Assembly (NCBI GenBank): GCA_003213135.1
Contig: QCNT01000002.1
Span: 62,001-126,000, forward strand
Direction of reading: 5' to 3'
Length of the DNA stretch: 64,000 bases
Source of the DNA: Pelagibacteraceae bacterium AG-426-I15
Lineage (GTDB): Bacteria > Pseudomonadota > Alphaproteobacteria > Pelagibacterales > Pelagibacteraceae
Part shown: positions 45,882-53,998 of the stretch, piece after piece
Numbering within the stretch: the stretch's first letter is position 1
How the letters are laid out: each line of letters opens with the position of its first letter
Position numbers and translations under genes: made by a program
The notes under the pieces: model-generated
Seen by the model: the letters and a program-made list of their open reading frames with translations, nothing else
Databases searched by the model: none
Told to the model about the DNA's origin: nothing

Positions 45882-46655
45882 TTATTTTTGTGGAGGAAAA
45901 TTTAATCCTTTTTTGGAAAGGGTAAATATTTCGTATCCATCTTTTTTTATACCAACTGTGTGTTCAAATTGTGCAGAAAGTAATTTATCTTTAGTAACTG
46001 CAGTCCATCCATCTTTAAGAACACTTGTTTCAAATTTGCCTTCATTTATCATAGGTTCAATTGTAAAAATCATTCCAGACTTTAATTTATTCCCCGTACC
46101 AGGCTCTCCATAATGTAATATATTTGGCTCTTCATGAAAATTTTTTCCTAAGCCATGCCCACAAAAATCTCTTACTACTGAAAAACCTTTTTTTTCAACA
46201 TATTTTTGAATTGTTGAGCCTATATCACCAACAGTAACTCCGTCCTTTAAAATCTTTATAGCTTCCATCATAGCTTCATATGTTGTTTTAGTTAAATTTT
46301 TAGATTTCACCGAAACATCTCCAACATAAAACATTCTGCTAGTATCGCCATGCCAACCATTTTTTAGCACAGTCACATCAACGTTGACTATGTCGCCCTC
46401 CTTTAAAATTTTGTTACCGGGAATTCCATGACAGACTATATGATTTACTGAGGTACAACATGATTTGGGAAACCCTCTATAAAATAATGGAGCAGAGAAT
46501 GCGCCCGAGTCATTTATAAATTCAAAGCATAATTTATCAATCTTTTCTGTTTTGACCCCAGGTTTTATTATTTTATTAACTTCATCTAAGGCTGAAGCAG
46601 CTATAGATCCAGCGTTACGGGTTCCTTCAAAAGCTTCATTAATATTATTATTCAT
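45882..46655 (-). CDS. map: Methionine aminopeptidase, type I
   Basis: The 257-aa pita-bread enzyme has FPKSCCTSVNHIVCHGIPG, then metal ligands in NVDVTVLKNGWHGDTSRMF (two Asp), GHGLGKNFHEEPNI (His) and EPMIN (Glu), with a final Glu near FEHTVGI. It removes N-terminal methionine. It follows sfsA with an 8-nt overlap. Confidence 0.96.
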   Translation of the reverse strand: MNNNINEAFEGTRNAGSIAASALDEVNKIIKPGVKTEKIDKLCFEFINDSGAFSAPLFYRGFPKSCCTSVNHIVCHGIPGNKILKEGDIVNVDVTVLKNGWHGDTSRMFYVGDVSVKSKNLTKTTYEAMMEAIKILKDGVTVGDIGSTIQKYVEKKGFSVVRDFCGHGLGKNFHEEPNILHYGEPGTGNKLKSGMIFTIEPMINEGKFETSVLKDGWTAVTKDKLLSAQFEHTVGIKKDGYEIFTLSKKGLNFPPQK

Positions 46656-47355
46656 TTACTAAAATTTTAATCCTTTTTCTTATTCTTATTCCTTTGTTAG
46701 AAAATTTACAATCATAACAGAGAATATTTACTTTTTTACTTATAGCTTGTTTAAATGCTTTAAAATAATCAGGGTCAATATCTGAAGCTATACTAAAAGT
46801 ATTACAATTCTCTATTTGAACTAGAAAAATCAGATAGCTTTCATAACCTTGTTCTTTAGCTAACATTAAGTCTTGAAGATGTTTTTTTCCACGTATAGTA
46901 ACAGCATCAGGAAATTCAGCGAACCCCTTTCTCCTGCTAAGAGAAACACTTTTGACCTCTAAATATGCTTTTTTATTATTTTTTAAATTTCCTAAATAAA
47001 AATCAAACCTGGTGTTTTTACCAAATTTTTTTTCAGCTTTTACGATACTAAACTCTGCAAGTTCATCAATTAGCTTTTTGTTTAAAGACTCCTGAATTAC
47101 CTTATTTGTAATATGCGTATTTACACAATGCTTCACTTTATCTACCTCGATTATTTGAAGGGTATACTTTAACTTCCTTTTTTCATTTTTGGATTTTGTA
47201 AACCAAACTTGATTTCCCGGTTTTAATAAATTAAGCATAGATCCTGAATTTGGACAATGAGCTGTGATAATTTTATTTTTTAATTTAATATCAACAAAAA
47301 ATCTCTTATATCTTTTTATTAAAACACCTGGTATTAATTCGTCCTCAAAATCCAT
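46648..47355 (-). CDS. sfsA: SfsA family DNA/RNA-binding nuclease
   Basis: The 235-aa protein has LIPGVLIKRYKRFFVDIKL, TAHCPNSGSMLNLLKPG, RFDFYLG and YLEVKSVSLSR (EVK nuclease-type segment) with FPDAVTIRGKKHLQDL. All match SfsA. It is divergent from the CinA-like gene over 20 nt. Confidence 0.93.
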   Translation of the reverse strand: MDFEDELIPGVLIKRYKRFFVDIKLKNKIITAHCPNSGSMLNLLKPGNQVWFTKSKNEKRKLKYTLQIIEVDKVKHCVNTHITNKVIQESLNKKLIDELAEFSIVKAEKKFGKNTRFDFYLGNLKNNKKAYLEVKSVSLSRRKGFAEFPDAVTIRGKKHLQDLMLAKEQGYESYLIFLVQIENCNTFSIASDIDPDYFKAFKQAISKKVNILCYDCKFSNKGIRIRKRIKILVNE

Positions 47356-47375
47356 TTTTTAAATATTATCAAATT

Positions 47376-48134
47376 ATGGTAAAAAAAAATAAAAAAATAA
47401 CATGCGCAATCTTAATTATCGGAAATGAAATTTTATCCGGCAGAACAAAAGACCAAAATGTTTCTTTTTTAGCCTCTTGGTTGAATTCAAATTTAGGTAT
47501 TAAAGTAAGTGAAGTAAGGATTGTTCCAGATAATGAAAAGGAAATAATTAAAAGCACTCAAACATTAAGTAAAAAATTTACCTATGTTTTAACAACCGGA
47601 GGAATAGGGCCAACACATGATGATATAACTGCAAAGTCAATATCAAAAGCTTTTAATAAAAAATACACATTTAATATTGAGGCATTAAATATATTAAAAA
47701 AATATTATGGAAACGAATTTAATGATCCAAGAAAAAAAATGGCAAAAATGCCAACAGGTTCAAAATTGATTTATAATCCCTCAAGCGCTGCGCCAGGTTT
47801 TATAATTAAAAATGTAATCTGTCTTCCAGGCGTACCTTTGATATTGAAGTCAATGATACATAATTTAAAAAAATATTTAAAACCCGGGGCTAAAATATTT
47901 AGTACTTCTATAAATTGTCAGACAGTTGAAAGTAAAATTGCCAGAGATTTAGATTTGCTACAAAAAAAATTCAAAAAATTTGTTGAAATAGGTAGTTACC
48001 CATTCTTCAGACAAGGAAAAATAGGCGTTTCGATCGTAGTAAGATCAATAAAAAAAAGGAATTTACAATCTTGCCACAAAAATATTATTAAAGTTATAAA
48101 AGATAAAAAAATAAAAATTGTAAGGAGCTCATAG
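47376..48134 (+). CDS. CinA/MoaB-fold molybdopterin-binding domain protein
   Basis: The 252-aa protein consists of one MoCF-like domain (AILIIGNEILSGRTKDQNVSFLA, LTTGGIGPTHDDITAKSISKAF) plus a downstream region with LPGVPLILKSM. The C-terminal nicotinamide-mononucleotide amidase of full-length CinA is missing. Similar single-domain proteins are annotated as molybdopterin-binding or as CinA-like pyrophosphatases. Its stop shares one base with the next gene's GTG start. Confidence 0.8.
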   Translation: MVKKNKKITCAILIIGNEILSGRTKDQNVSFLASWLNSNLGIKVSEVRIVPDNEKEIIKSTQTLSKKFTYVLTTGGIGPTHDDITAKSISKAFNKKYTFNIEALNILKKYYGNEFNDPRKKMAKMPTGSKLIYNPSSAAPGFIIKNVICLPGVPLILKSMIHNLKKYLKPGAKIFSTSINCQTVESKIARDLDLLQKKFKKFVEIGSYPFFRQGKIGVSIVVRSIKKRNLQSCHKNIIKVIKDKKIKIVRSS

Positions 48135-48559
48135 TGTTGTATTTTGCATTTGGAAGCAATCTTCATCATAAACAAATGAAGAGAAGATGTAAGAACTCAA
48201 AATATATTGGCTGTTACAGCCTAAAGGGATACAAACTTGTTTTTAGGAACTATTATTTTGGAGGCGGGGTAGCGGATATTCAAAAGAAAAAAAATAGCTT
48301 TGTTCTTGGAGCTATTTATAAAATTTCAAAAAGTGACGAGAAAAAATTAGATGAATATGAAAATTATCCAACAACCTATATTAAGAAATATTTTAAACTT
48401 TTTGGAAAAAAAGTTATGTTTTACTATATGCCAAAAAAAACTAAGTTAGTTTCACCAAGCAAACGTTATATAAATATTATTATTCAGGGTTACAAAGACT
48501 GTGGATACCGAAACACATTCATAGTTATTTCAAAAGGAAAAAAAATTAGAATAAAATGA
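48134..48559 (+). CDS. Gamma-glutamylcyclotransferase-like protein
   Basis: The 141-aa protein has the GGCT/AIG2 fold with LYFAFGSNLHHKQM at the start, GVADIQKKKN and KLDEYENYP containing the catalytic-type Glu. It can cyclise gamma-glutamyl groups. The GTG start overlaps the preceding stop by one base and has AAGGAG at 48122-48127. It is translationally linked on both sides. Confidence 0.75.
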   Translation: MLYFAFGSNLHHKQMKRRCKNSKYIGCYSLKGYKLVFRNYYFGGGVADIQKKKNSFVLGAIYKISKSDEKKLDEYENYPTTYIKKYFKLFGKKVMFYYMPKKTKLVSPSKRYINIIIQGYKDCGYRNTFIVISKGKKIRIK

Positions 48560-49452
48560 AAATTTTTGATTGCTTCATGTTCTATGATGAAGAAATGATA
48601 TTGGATTTTCGTTTAAATTATTTGAGCGATTATGTAGAAAAATTTATAATAGTTGAAAGTTGTTTTACACATAGCGGAAAAAAAAGAGACTTAGTATTTG
48701 ATTTTAAAAAATACGGCAAATTTAAAGATAAAATTTCATATATTATTTTAGATGAGGAACCAAAAGATTTATTCAAATTAGACAATAGTGACAATTTTGA
48801 CAAAAAAAATTCTAAGTATATTTTAAACGCATTAAAAAGAGAAAATTTCCAAAGAAACTATATTACCAAGGGCCTTAAGTATGCCGAACCAGAAGATTTA
48901 ATAATTATTTCTGACGTGGATGAAATACCCAATTTAGAGGATAATAATTTAAAAAATTTCAAAGAAAAAATAATACTATTTAATCAAAAGTTTTTTTATT
49001 ACAAATTTAATTTAAAGTTAAATTCTTTTAATTGGTATGGTAGTAAGGCTTGCAAAAAATCTAACTTGATATCTCCACAATGGTTAAGAAATATTAAAAG
49101 TAAAAAATATCCATTTTGGAGAATAGATACTCTATTTTCAAAAACTAAATATAAAAATATATCTTTAATAAAAAATGGTGGTTGGCATTTTTCAAACATG
49201 AAAAGTGCTGAAGCAATTGATAAAAAAATGTCTACATATTTACATCATAGAGAATATGACCTCAAACCTCTTGGTACAAAAAAAATTGAAGAGATTATGA
49301 AAAATAGAAAGGCGATATATAATTTAAGAGCAGATATGAAATCTGATAAATTTGACAATACCCAAAAATTAATTATTGCTGAAATGAGCGAATTACCAGT
49401 TTATATTCAAAAAAATTTAGAGAAATACAAAGATTGGATAGAGATAAAATAA
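48556..49452 (+). CDS. Glycosyltransferase family 17 protein
   Basis: This 298-aa protein starts KIFDCFMFYDEEMILDFRLNYLSDYVEKFIIVES and has ENFQRNYITKGLK and DLIIISDVDEIPN with the DVD metal-binding site (about 117-123). GGWHFSNM follows near residue 210. It matches the GT17 (N-acetylglucosaminyltransferase III-like) family found in bacterial surface loci. Its start overlaps the preceding stop by 4 nt. Confidence 0.75.
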   Translation: MKIFDCFMFYDEEMILDFRLNYLSDYVEKFIIVESCFTHSGKKRDLVFDFKKYGKFKDKISYIILDEEPKDLFKLDNSDNFDKKNSKYILNALKRENFQRNYITKGLKYAEPEDLIIISDVDEIPNLEDNNLKNFKEKIILFNQKFFYYKFNLKLNSFNWYGSKACKKSNLISPQWLRNIKSKKYPFWRIDTLFSKTKYKNISLIKNGGWHFSNMKSAEAIDKKMSTYLHHREYDLKPLGTKKIEEIMKNRKAIYNLRADMKSDKFDNTQKLIIAEMSELPVYIQKNLEKYKDWIEIK

Positions 49453-49454
49453 CA

Positions 49455-50369
49455 ATGAAATCAAATGCAATAGTTACTCTTGCTGACTCAAATTATTTTG
49501 AATTGTTAATAGAATTAATAAATTCTATCAACAAACATGACAAGACCAATAGTGTCTCTATCTGTGTTTTAGATGCGGGTTTAACAGAAAAACAAAGTGA
49601 AATTATAAAAACCAAAGTTTACTCTATTAAGAAAGCAAAATGGGATATTGAAGTTTCAAAATTTAAAATTGCAGGCAAAGAGTGGTTAAAAAGCCAAGTA
49701 TCAAGAGCATTTCTTCCAGACTATTTCCCAGAATTTAAAAAATATCTATGGATAGATTGTGATGCTTGGATAAATTCATGGGAAAGCGTTGAACTATATT
49801 TTAAAGCCTGTGAAAATGGAAAACTTGGCATTACTCAATCTGTTGGTTCTGGTTATAGGGTCTTATCAAAAGTTAAATGGGTATTTGGTAAGATAGCTTT
49901 AATTAAATCACAAAATTATAAACATGCAAAAAAATCGGGATTTTCAGAAAAGACTGCGAGAAAAATTGCTTTTTCACCACATATTAATATTGGAGTTTTT
50001 TCACTCGAAAAAGACTCTTCGTGTTGGAAAATTTGGCAAGAAATTTTAAAGAAAGCTTTAAAATCTGGACAAATTTTTGGTTCAGAGGGTCTTGCAATCA
50101 ATATTGCAGTATACGATAAAAATATTGATGTAGAATTTTTACCTGTTAATTGCAATTGGATAGCTAGCAATGTTTTGCCTAAGTATGATATTAAAAATGA
50201 AACTTTTGTTGAACCTTATTTACCACATAATAAAATTGGAATAATGCACCTGGCGGCGGGCTTATGGTCAGGAAAAAAAGATATGAGACTAGATAAAAAC
50301 GTAAAAATTAAAATTAAAACAACAAACGGAAAAGAGATAGACAAAAGCTTAAGATTTGGAATAAACTGA
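49455..50369 (+). CDS. GT8-like glycosyltransferase
   Basis: From the ATG at 49455, 304 residues. The N-terminal fold SNAIVTLADSNYFELLIELINSINKHD and the SRAFLPDYFPEFKKYLWIDCDAWINSWES segment, with DCDA in the DxD position, resemble GT8-type enzymes. Later HINIGVFSLEK and IMHLAAGLW are consistent with this fold. An alternative start 21 nt upstream overlaps the GT17 gene. The donor is unknown. Confidence 0.6.
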   Translation: MKSNAIVTLADSNYFELLIELINSINKHDKTNSVSICVLDAGLTEKQSEIIKTKVYSIKKAKWDIEVSKFKIAGKEWLKSQVSRAFLPDYFPEFKKYLWIDCDAWINSWESVELYFKACENGKLGITQSVGSGYRVLSKVKWVFGKIALIKSQNYKHAKKSGFSEKTARKIAFSPHINIGVFSLEKDSSCWKIWQEILKKALKSGQIFGSEGLAINIAVYDKNIDVEFLPVNCNWIASNVLPKYDIKNETFVEPYLPHNKIGIMHLAAGLWSGKKDMRLDKNVKIKIKTTNGKEIDKSLRFGIN

Positions 50370-50391
50370 TATTTAAGAACATTTGACAGGA

Positions 50392-50476
50392 GCCCTCGTG
50401 GTGAAATGGTAGACACAAAGGACTTAAAATCCTTGCCCGTAAGGGAGTGCCAGTTCGAGTCTGGCCGAGGGCACCA
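50392..50476 (+). tRNA. tRNA-Leu (TAA anticodon)
   Basis: The 85-nt gene has a 7-bp acceptor stem (GCCCTCG / CGAGGGC), an anticodon loop CTTAAAA reading UUA, a long class II variable arm, GTTCGAGTC T loop and encoded CCA. Only 11 nt separate it from nadK. Confidence 0.95.
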
Positions 50477-50487
50477 ACATTTAATTT

Positions 50488-51258
50488 ATGAAAAATTTTC
50501 ATTTTGTTTTTGATAATACCAGTAAATCAAAAAAACTAAAAAAACATATTTCAAAAAGATATAAAAACTTTTCAGTGAAAAAATCTAATGTCATAATTGT
50601 ATGTGGCGGGGATGGATTTATGCTAAAAACAATGAAAAAATATTTTAGATATAACAAACCTTTTTATGGAATCAATTGTGGTTTGATAGGTTTTCTTATG
50701 AATAAATATACTTTTAAAAATTTAAATCAAATTGTGGAAAAATCAAAAATTAATTTAATTAATCCGTTAGAAGTTAAAACCACCACAACAAATAACAAAA
50801 AAAAATCTTTTTTTGCGATAAACGATCTATCTCTTTTTAGACAAAGTAAACAAACAGCTTTTTTAAAATTAAAAGTAAATAATCAAATTTTAATGAAAAA
50901 ACTTATTGGAGACGGAGTGATCGTATCAACACCTGCGGGAAGCACAGCTTATAATTTATCAATAAACGGTCCAATTTTATCTCTAAATTCAAAAAAAATT
51001 GCAATCACGCCAATAAGCCCATTTAGACCTAGAAGATGGAAAGGAAAAACAGTATCAGAAAAGTCAAAAATTTATATTGGCAATATTGATCCTATAAAAA
51101 GGCCCGTTGCAGCTGTTGCTGACAATAACGAAATAAGAAATGTATCAAAAATAAAAGTTTTTATTAACAAAAGAATTAAATTTAAACTATTATTTAACTT
51201 AAAAGAAAGTTTAATAAAAAAAATTAAATCTGAACAAAAAAGAAAATTAAATAATTAA
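50488..51258 (+). CDS. nadK: NAD kinase
   Basis: A 256-aa NAD kinase with the GGDG motif (IIVCGGDGFMLKTM, about residues 33-46), FYGINCGLIGFLMN, and GDGVIVSTPAGSTAYNLSINGPIL. It phosphorylates NAD to NADP. Lacking a Shine-Dalgarno, it begins 11 nt after tRNA-Leu, so it may be translated from a tRNA-processed or leader-short mRNA. Confidence 0.94.
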   Translation: MKNFHFVFDNTSKSKKLKKHISKRYKNFSVKKSNVIIVCGGDGFMLKTMKKYFRYNKPFYGINCGLIGFLMNKYTFKNLNQIVEKSKINLINPLEVKTTTTNNKKKSFFAINDLSLFRQSKQTAFLKLKVNNQILMKKLIGDGVIVSTPAGSTAYNLSINGPILSLNSKKIAITPISPFRPRRWKGKTVSEKSKIYIGNIDPIKRPVAAVADNNEIRNVSKIKVFINKRIKFKLLFNLKESLIKKIKSEQKRKLNN

Positions 51259-51259
51259 A

Positions 51260-52387
51260 ATGAAAAAATATATTGTGCCAGTTAATGAACCAGAACTTTT
51301 AGGAAATGAAAAAAAATATATTTTACGTTGTATAAATACAGGCTTCATTTCATCTGCTGGACCATTTGTTGAAAAATTTGAAAAAAAATTTGCAAAAACT
51401 GTTAGCAGAAAATTTGCTATTTCGGTTGTGAATGGTACTGCGGCATTACAATTGGCTTTTGAAAGTTTAAATCTAAAAAAAGGTGATGAGGTAATTCTTC
51501 CTTCCTTTACAATAATTTCCTGTGTTCTCCCAGTTGTGAGAAGTGGTTTAAAACCAGTTTTAGTAGACAGCGATCCAATAACTTGGAATATGGATTTAGA
51601 TCAAGTTGAAAAAAAAATTACATCCAAAACTAAAGCCATTATCGCACCACATATTTACGGCTTACCCATAGATATGAATAGACTTTTAAAAATTGCAAAA
51701 AAAAATAAATTAAAAATTATAGAAGATGCTGCAGAAGTTTTAGGTTTAAAATATAAAAATAAAATGTGCGGAAGTTTTGGCGATGTTTCCACATTCAGTT
51801 TTTATGCAAACAAACATATAACCACTGGTGAAGGGGGAATGATTGTTACAAATGATAAAAAAATTGCTGAAAAATGTAAAAGTTTAAGAAACATATGCTT
51901 TAACAATAAAAGAAGATTTCTTCACTATGAATTAGGATGGAATTATAGATTTACAAACCTTCAATCTGCAGTTGGATTGGCTCAATTAGAAAAACTTAAC
52001 AAATTTGTAAATAAAAAAAGGTTAATAGGAAATATATATAACAAACATTTATCAAAAATAAATCATTTTCAAACCCCGCTTAAGAAAACAAAATATGCAA
52101 AAAATATATATTGGGTTTACGGAATTGTTCTAAAAAAGAAATCAATTATTAACGCTGAAAGTTTAATGAAAAAACTTAAAAGTTTTGGCATAGAAACAAG
52201 AAATTTTTTCTGGCCACTTCATAAACAGCCAATTTTAAATAAAATGGGTTTATTTAAGAAAGTAAAGCTGCCTGTTTCTGAAAATTTAGCAAAAAACGGC
52301 ATATATCTTCCAACAGGGATTGCCTTAACTTTATCTCAACAAAAATTTGTTATAAACAAAATCAAAAAAATCTTTTTAAAAAAATGA
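51260..52387 (+). CDS. DegT/DnrJ/EryC1/StrS-family sugar aminotransferase
   Basis: The 375-aa PLP enzyme has GTAALQLAFESL, EDAAEVLGLKY and FYANKHITTGEGGM, with the Schiff-base Lys185. This family aminates nucleotide-bound keto sugars. It lies 1 nt after nadK and is overlapped by the next gene. With the adjoining methyltransferase and cupin it may build a modified amino sugar, but the sugar dehydratase that supplies its substrate is not adjacent. Confidence 0.88.
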   Translation: MKKYIVPVNEPELLGNEKKYILRCINTGFISSAGPFVEKFEKKFAKTVSRKFAISVVNGTAALQLAFESLNLKKGDEVILPSFTIISCVLPVVRSGLKPVLVDSDPITWNMDLDQVEKKITSKTKAIIAPHIYGLPIDMNRLLKIAKKNKLKIIEDAAEVLGLKYKNKMCGSFGDVSTFSFYANKHITTGEGGMIVTNDKKIAEKCKSLRNICFNNKRRFLHYELGWNYRFTNLQSAVGLAQLEKLNKFVNKKRLIGNIYNKHLSKINHFQTPLKKTKYAKNIYWVYGIVLKKKSIINAESLMKKLKSFGIETRNFFWPLHKQPILNKMGLFKKVKLPVSENLAKNGIYLPTGIALTLSQQKFVINKIKKIFLKK

Positions 52388-53622
52388 TATTAAAAAAATG
52401 TAGATTATGTAAAAGCAAAAGGATGTTTAAATTTTTAGATTTAGGATTTCATCCCCCATCCGATCAATTTAAAAATAAATTACATTTAGACACCCCTACA
52501 ACCTATTATCCGCTAAAAGTTTTTAGTTGTAAAAGTTGTGGTTTTAAACAGTTAAATTATGTGGTTGAGCCAGAGGTTCTTTACCAAGACAATTATCCTT
52601 ACGAGTCATCAATAACAAAAGCCGGAAAAAAACATTGGTACGAATTTGCCGAGACAGTTTTTAACGATTACAAACTTAAAAAAAAAGATTTAGCCGTAGA
52701 TATAGGAAGTAATACCGGAGTATTACTAAGCGGTTTTAAAAAAAAAAAGTGTAGGGTTATTGGTATAGATCCTGCCAACAATATATGCAAGATTGCAAGA
52801 AAAAGAGGCATTCCAACCATCAATAGTTTTTTTAATTCAAAAGCAGTCAATACAGTTTTGAGAAAATCTGGTAAAGCTAAAGTAATTACCGGAACAAATG
52901 TGTTTGCTCATATTAATGATTTAGATTCTTTTATGAGAAATATCAAAAAACTACTGGATAATGACGAAGGTATATTCGTAATTGAAGCACCTCATTTTTT
53001 GCATCTCGTAAAAAGTTTGGAGTACGATACTATTTATCACGAACATCTCTCATATATAACTGTATTACCATTAATCAAATTTTTTAAGAAATTTAATTTT
53101 GAAATCATTAATATTTTGCAAAAAGATATACACGGAGGTTCAATCAGAATTTTTATTTCAAAAGCAGGAAACTTTAAAGTTGATAAAAATGTCAAAAAAA
53201 TTTGTAATTTAGAAAAGAAGGAAAAATTAAATTCAAAGAAAATTTTGACCAAGTTTGAAAAAAGAGTTATCGAAAATAGGTTAAATTTAGTTTCGTTACT
53301 TACAAAACTAAAAAAATCTAACAAAAAAATTATAGCTTTGAGTGCTCCAGCTAAAGGAATGACACTTCTAAATTATTCTAAATTAGATTGTGATTATTTG
53401 GAATATGCAACTGAAAAGTCCTCAATTAAGCAAGGCCTTTATACTCCAGGTGTGAACTTACCAGTTTTTAGTGATGATAAAATTTTAAAAACAAAACCTG
53501 ATTATGCATTGTTACTAGCCTGGAATTTTTCAAAAGAGATAATTAAAAATAATAATAAATATTTACAAAAAGGTGGAAAATTTATAATACCAATTCCAAA
53601 AGTTAAAATAGTTAAAAAATAA
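52384..53622 (+). CDS. SAM-dependent sugar C-methyltransferase family protein
   Basis: The 412-aa protein has three parts: a zinc-binding N-terminus (CRLCKSKRM, CKSCGF), a SAM fold (VDIGSNTGVLLSG, about 100-112; TIYHEHLSY near 216-224) and a C-terminal domain with LSAPAKGMTLLNY. This is the C-methyltransferase family (TylC3/NovU-like), the same as the gene at 1-757. It overlaps the aminotransferase by 4 nt, suggesting the two modify the same sugar. Confidence 0.82.
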   Translation: MILKKCRLCKSKRMFKFLDLGFHPPSDQFKNKLHLDTPTTYYPLKVFSCKSCGFKQLNYVVEPEVLYQDNYPYESSITKAGKKHWYEFAETVFNDYKLKKKDLAVDIGSNTGVLLSGFKKKKCRVIGIDPANNICKIARKRGIPTINSFFNSKAVNTVLRKSGKAKVITGTNVFAHINDLDSFMRNIKKLLDNDEGIFVIEAPHFLHLVKSLEYDTIYHEHLSYITVLPLIKFFKKFNFEIINILQKDIHGGSIRIFISKAGNFKVDKNVKKICNLEKKEKLNSKKILTKFEKRVIENRLNLVSLLTKLKKSNKKIIALSAPAKGMTLLNYSKLDCDYLEYATEKSSIKQGLYTPGVNLPVFSDDKILKTKPDYALLLAWNFSKEIIKNNNKYLQKGGKFIIPIPKVKIVKK

Positions 53623-53623
53623 A

Positions 53624-53998
53624 ATGAAAAAAATAAAAACAAAGATAAGTTTTAAAGATAAAAGAGGTTACATAATGGATCTTCTAGAAAAAAAAGAAAT
53701 TAACGCAATTACTTTGATTACTCAAAAAAAGGGCCAAGTCAGAGGCAATCATTATCACAAAAAAACTATTCAATGGAATTATCTATTAAAAGGAAAAATA
53801 GAACTTTTTGCCAAACAAAAAAATAAAAAAATTAAAAAAATAACTCTTTCTGAAGGAGATTTGGTGGTTACGCAAAAAAATGAGTCGCATGCAATTAGAG
53901 CAAAAAAAGACTCGAAGTTTCTTGTTTTTACCCAAGGCCCAAGAGGAGGTAAAGAATACGAAAACGACACTTTCAGACTCAAAAAACCACTTATTTAA
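53624..53998 (+). CDS. Cupin-domain protein of polysaccharide loci
   Basis: This 124-aa single cupin has KKGQVRGNHYHKKTIQWNYLLKGKIELF with histidines of the metal site and an ESHAIRAKKDSKFLVFTQGPR segment. It resembles the C-terminal cupin of CapF-like proteins and FdtA-type ketoisomerases. It probably isomerises or binds a nucleotide sugar made with the preceding two genes. It overlaps the convergent membrane glycosyltransferase gene by 8 nt. Confidence 0.6.
   Translation: MKKIKTKISFKDKRGYIMDLLEKKEINAITLITQKKGQVRGNHYHKKTIQWNYLLKGKIELFAKQKNKKIKKITLSEGDLVVTQKNESHAIRAKKDSKFLVFTQGPRGGKEYENDTFRLKKPLI

Noticed and set aside
50383-50388. TTGACA directly before tRNA-Leu as a promoter -35
   Set aside because: The matching -10 would fall inside the tRNA gene and no such hexamer is there; probably chance.
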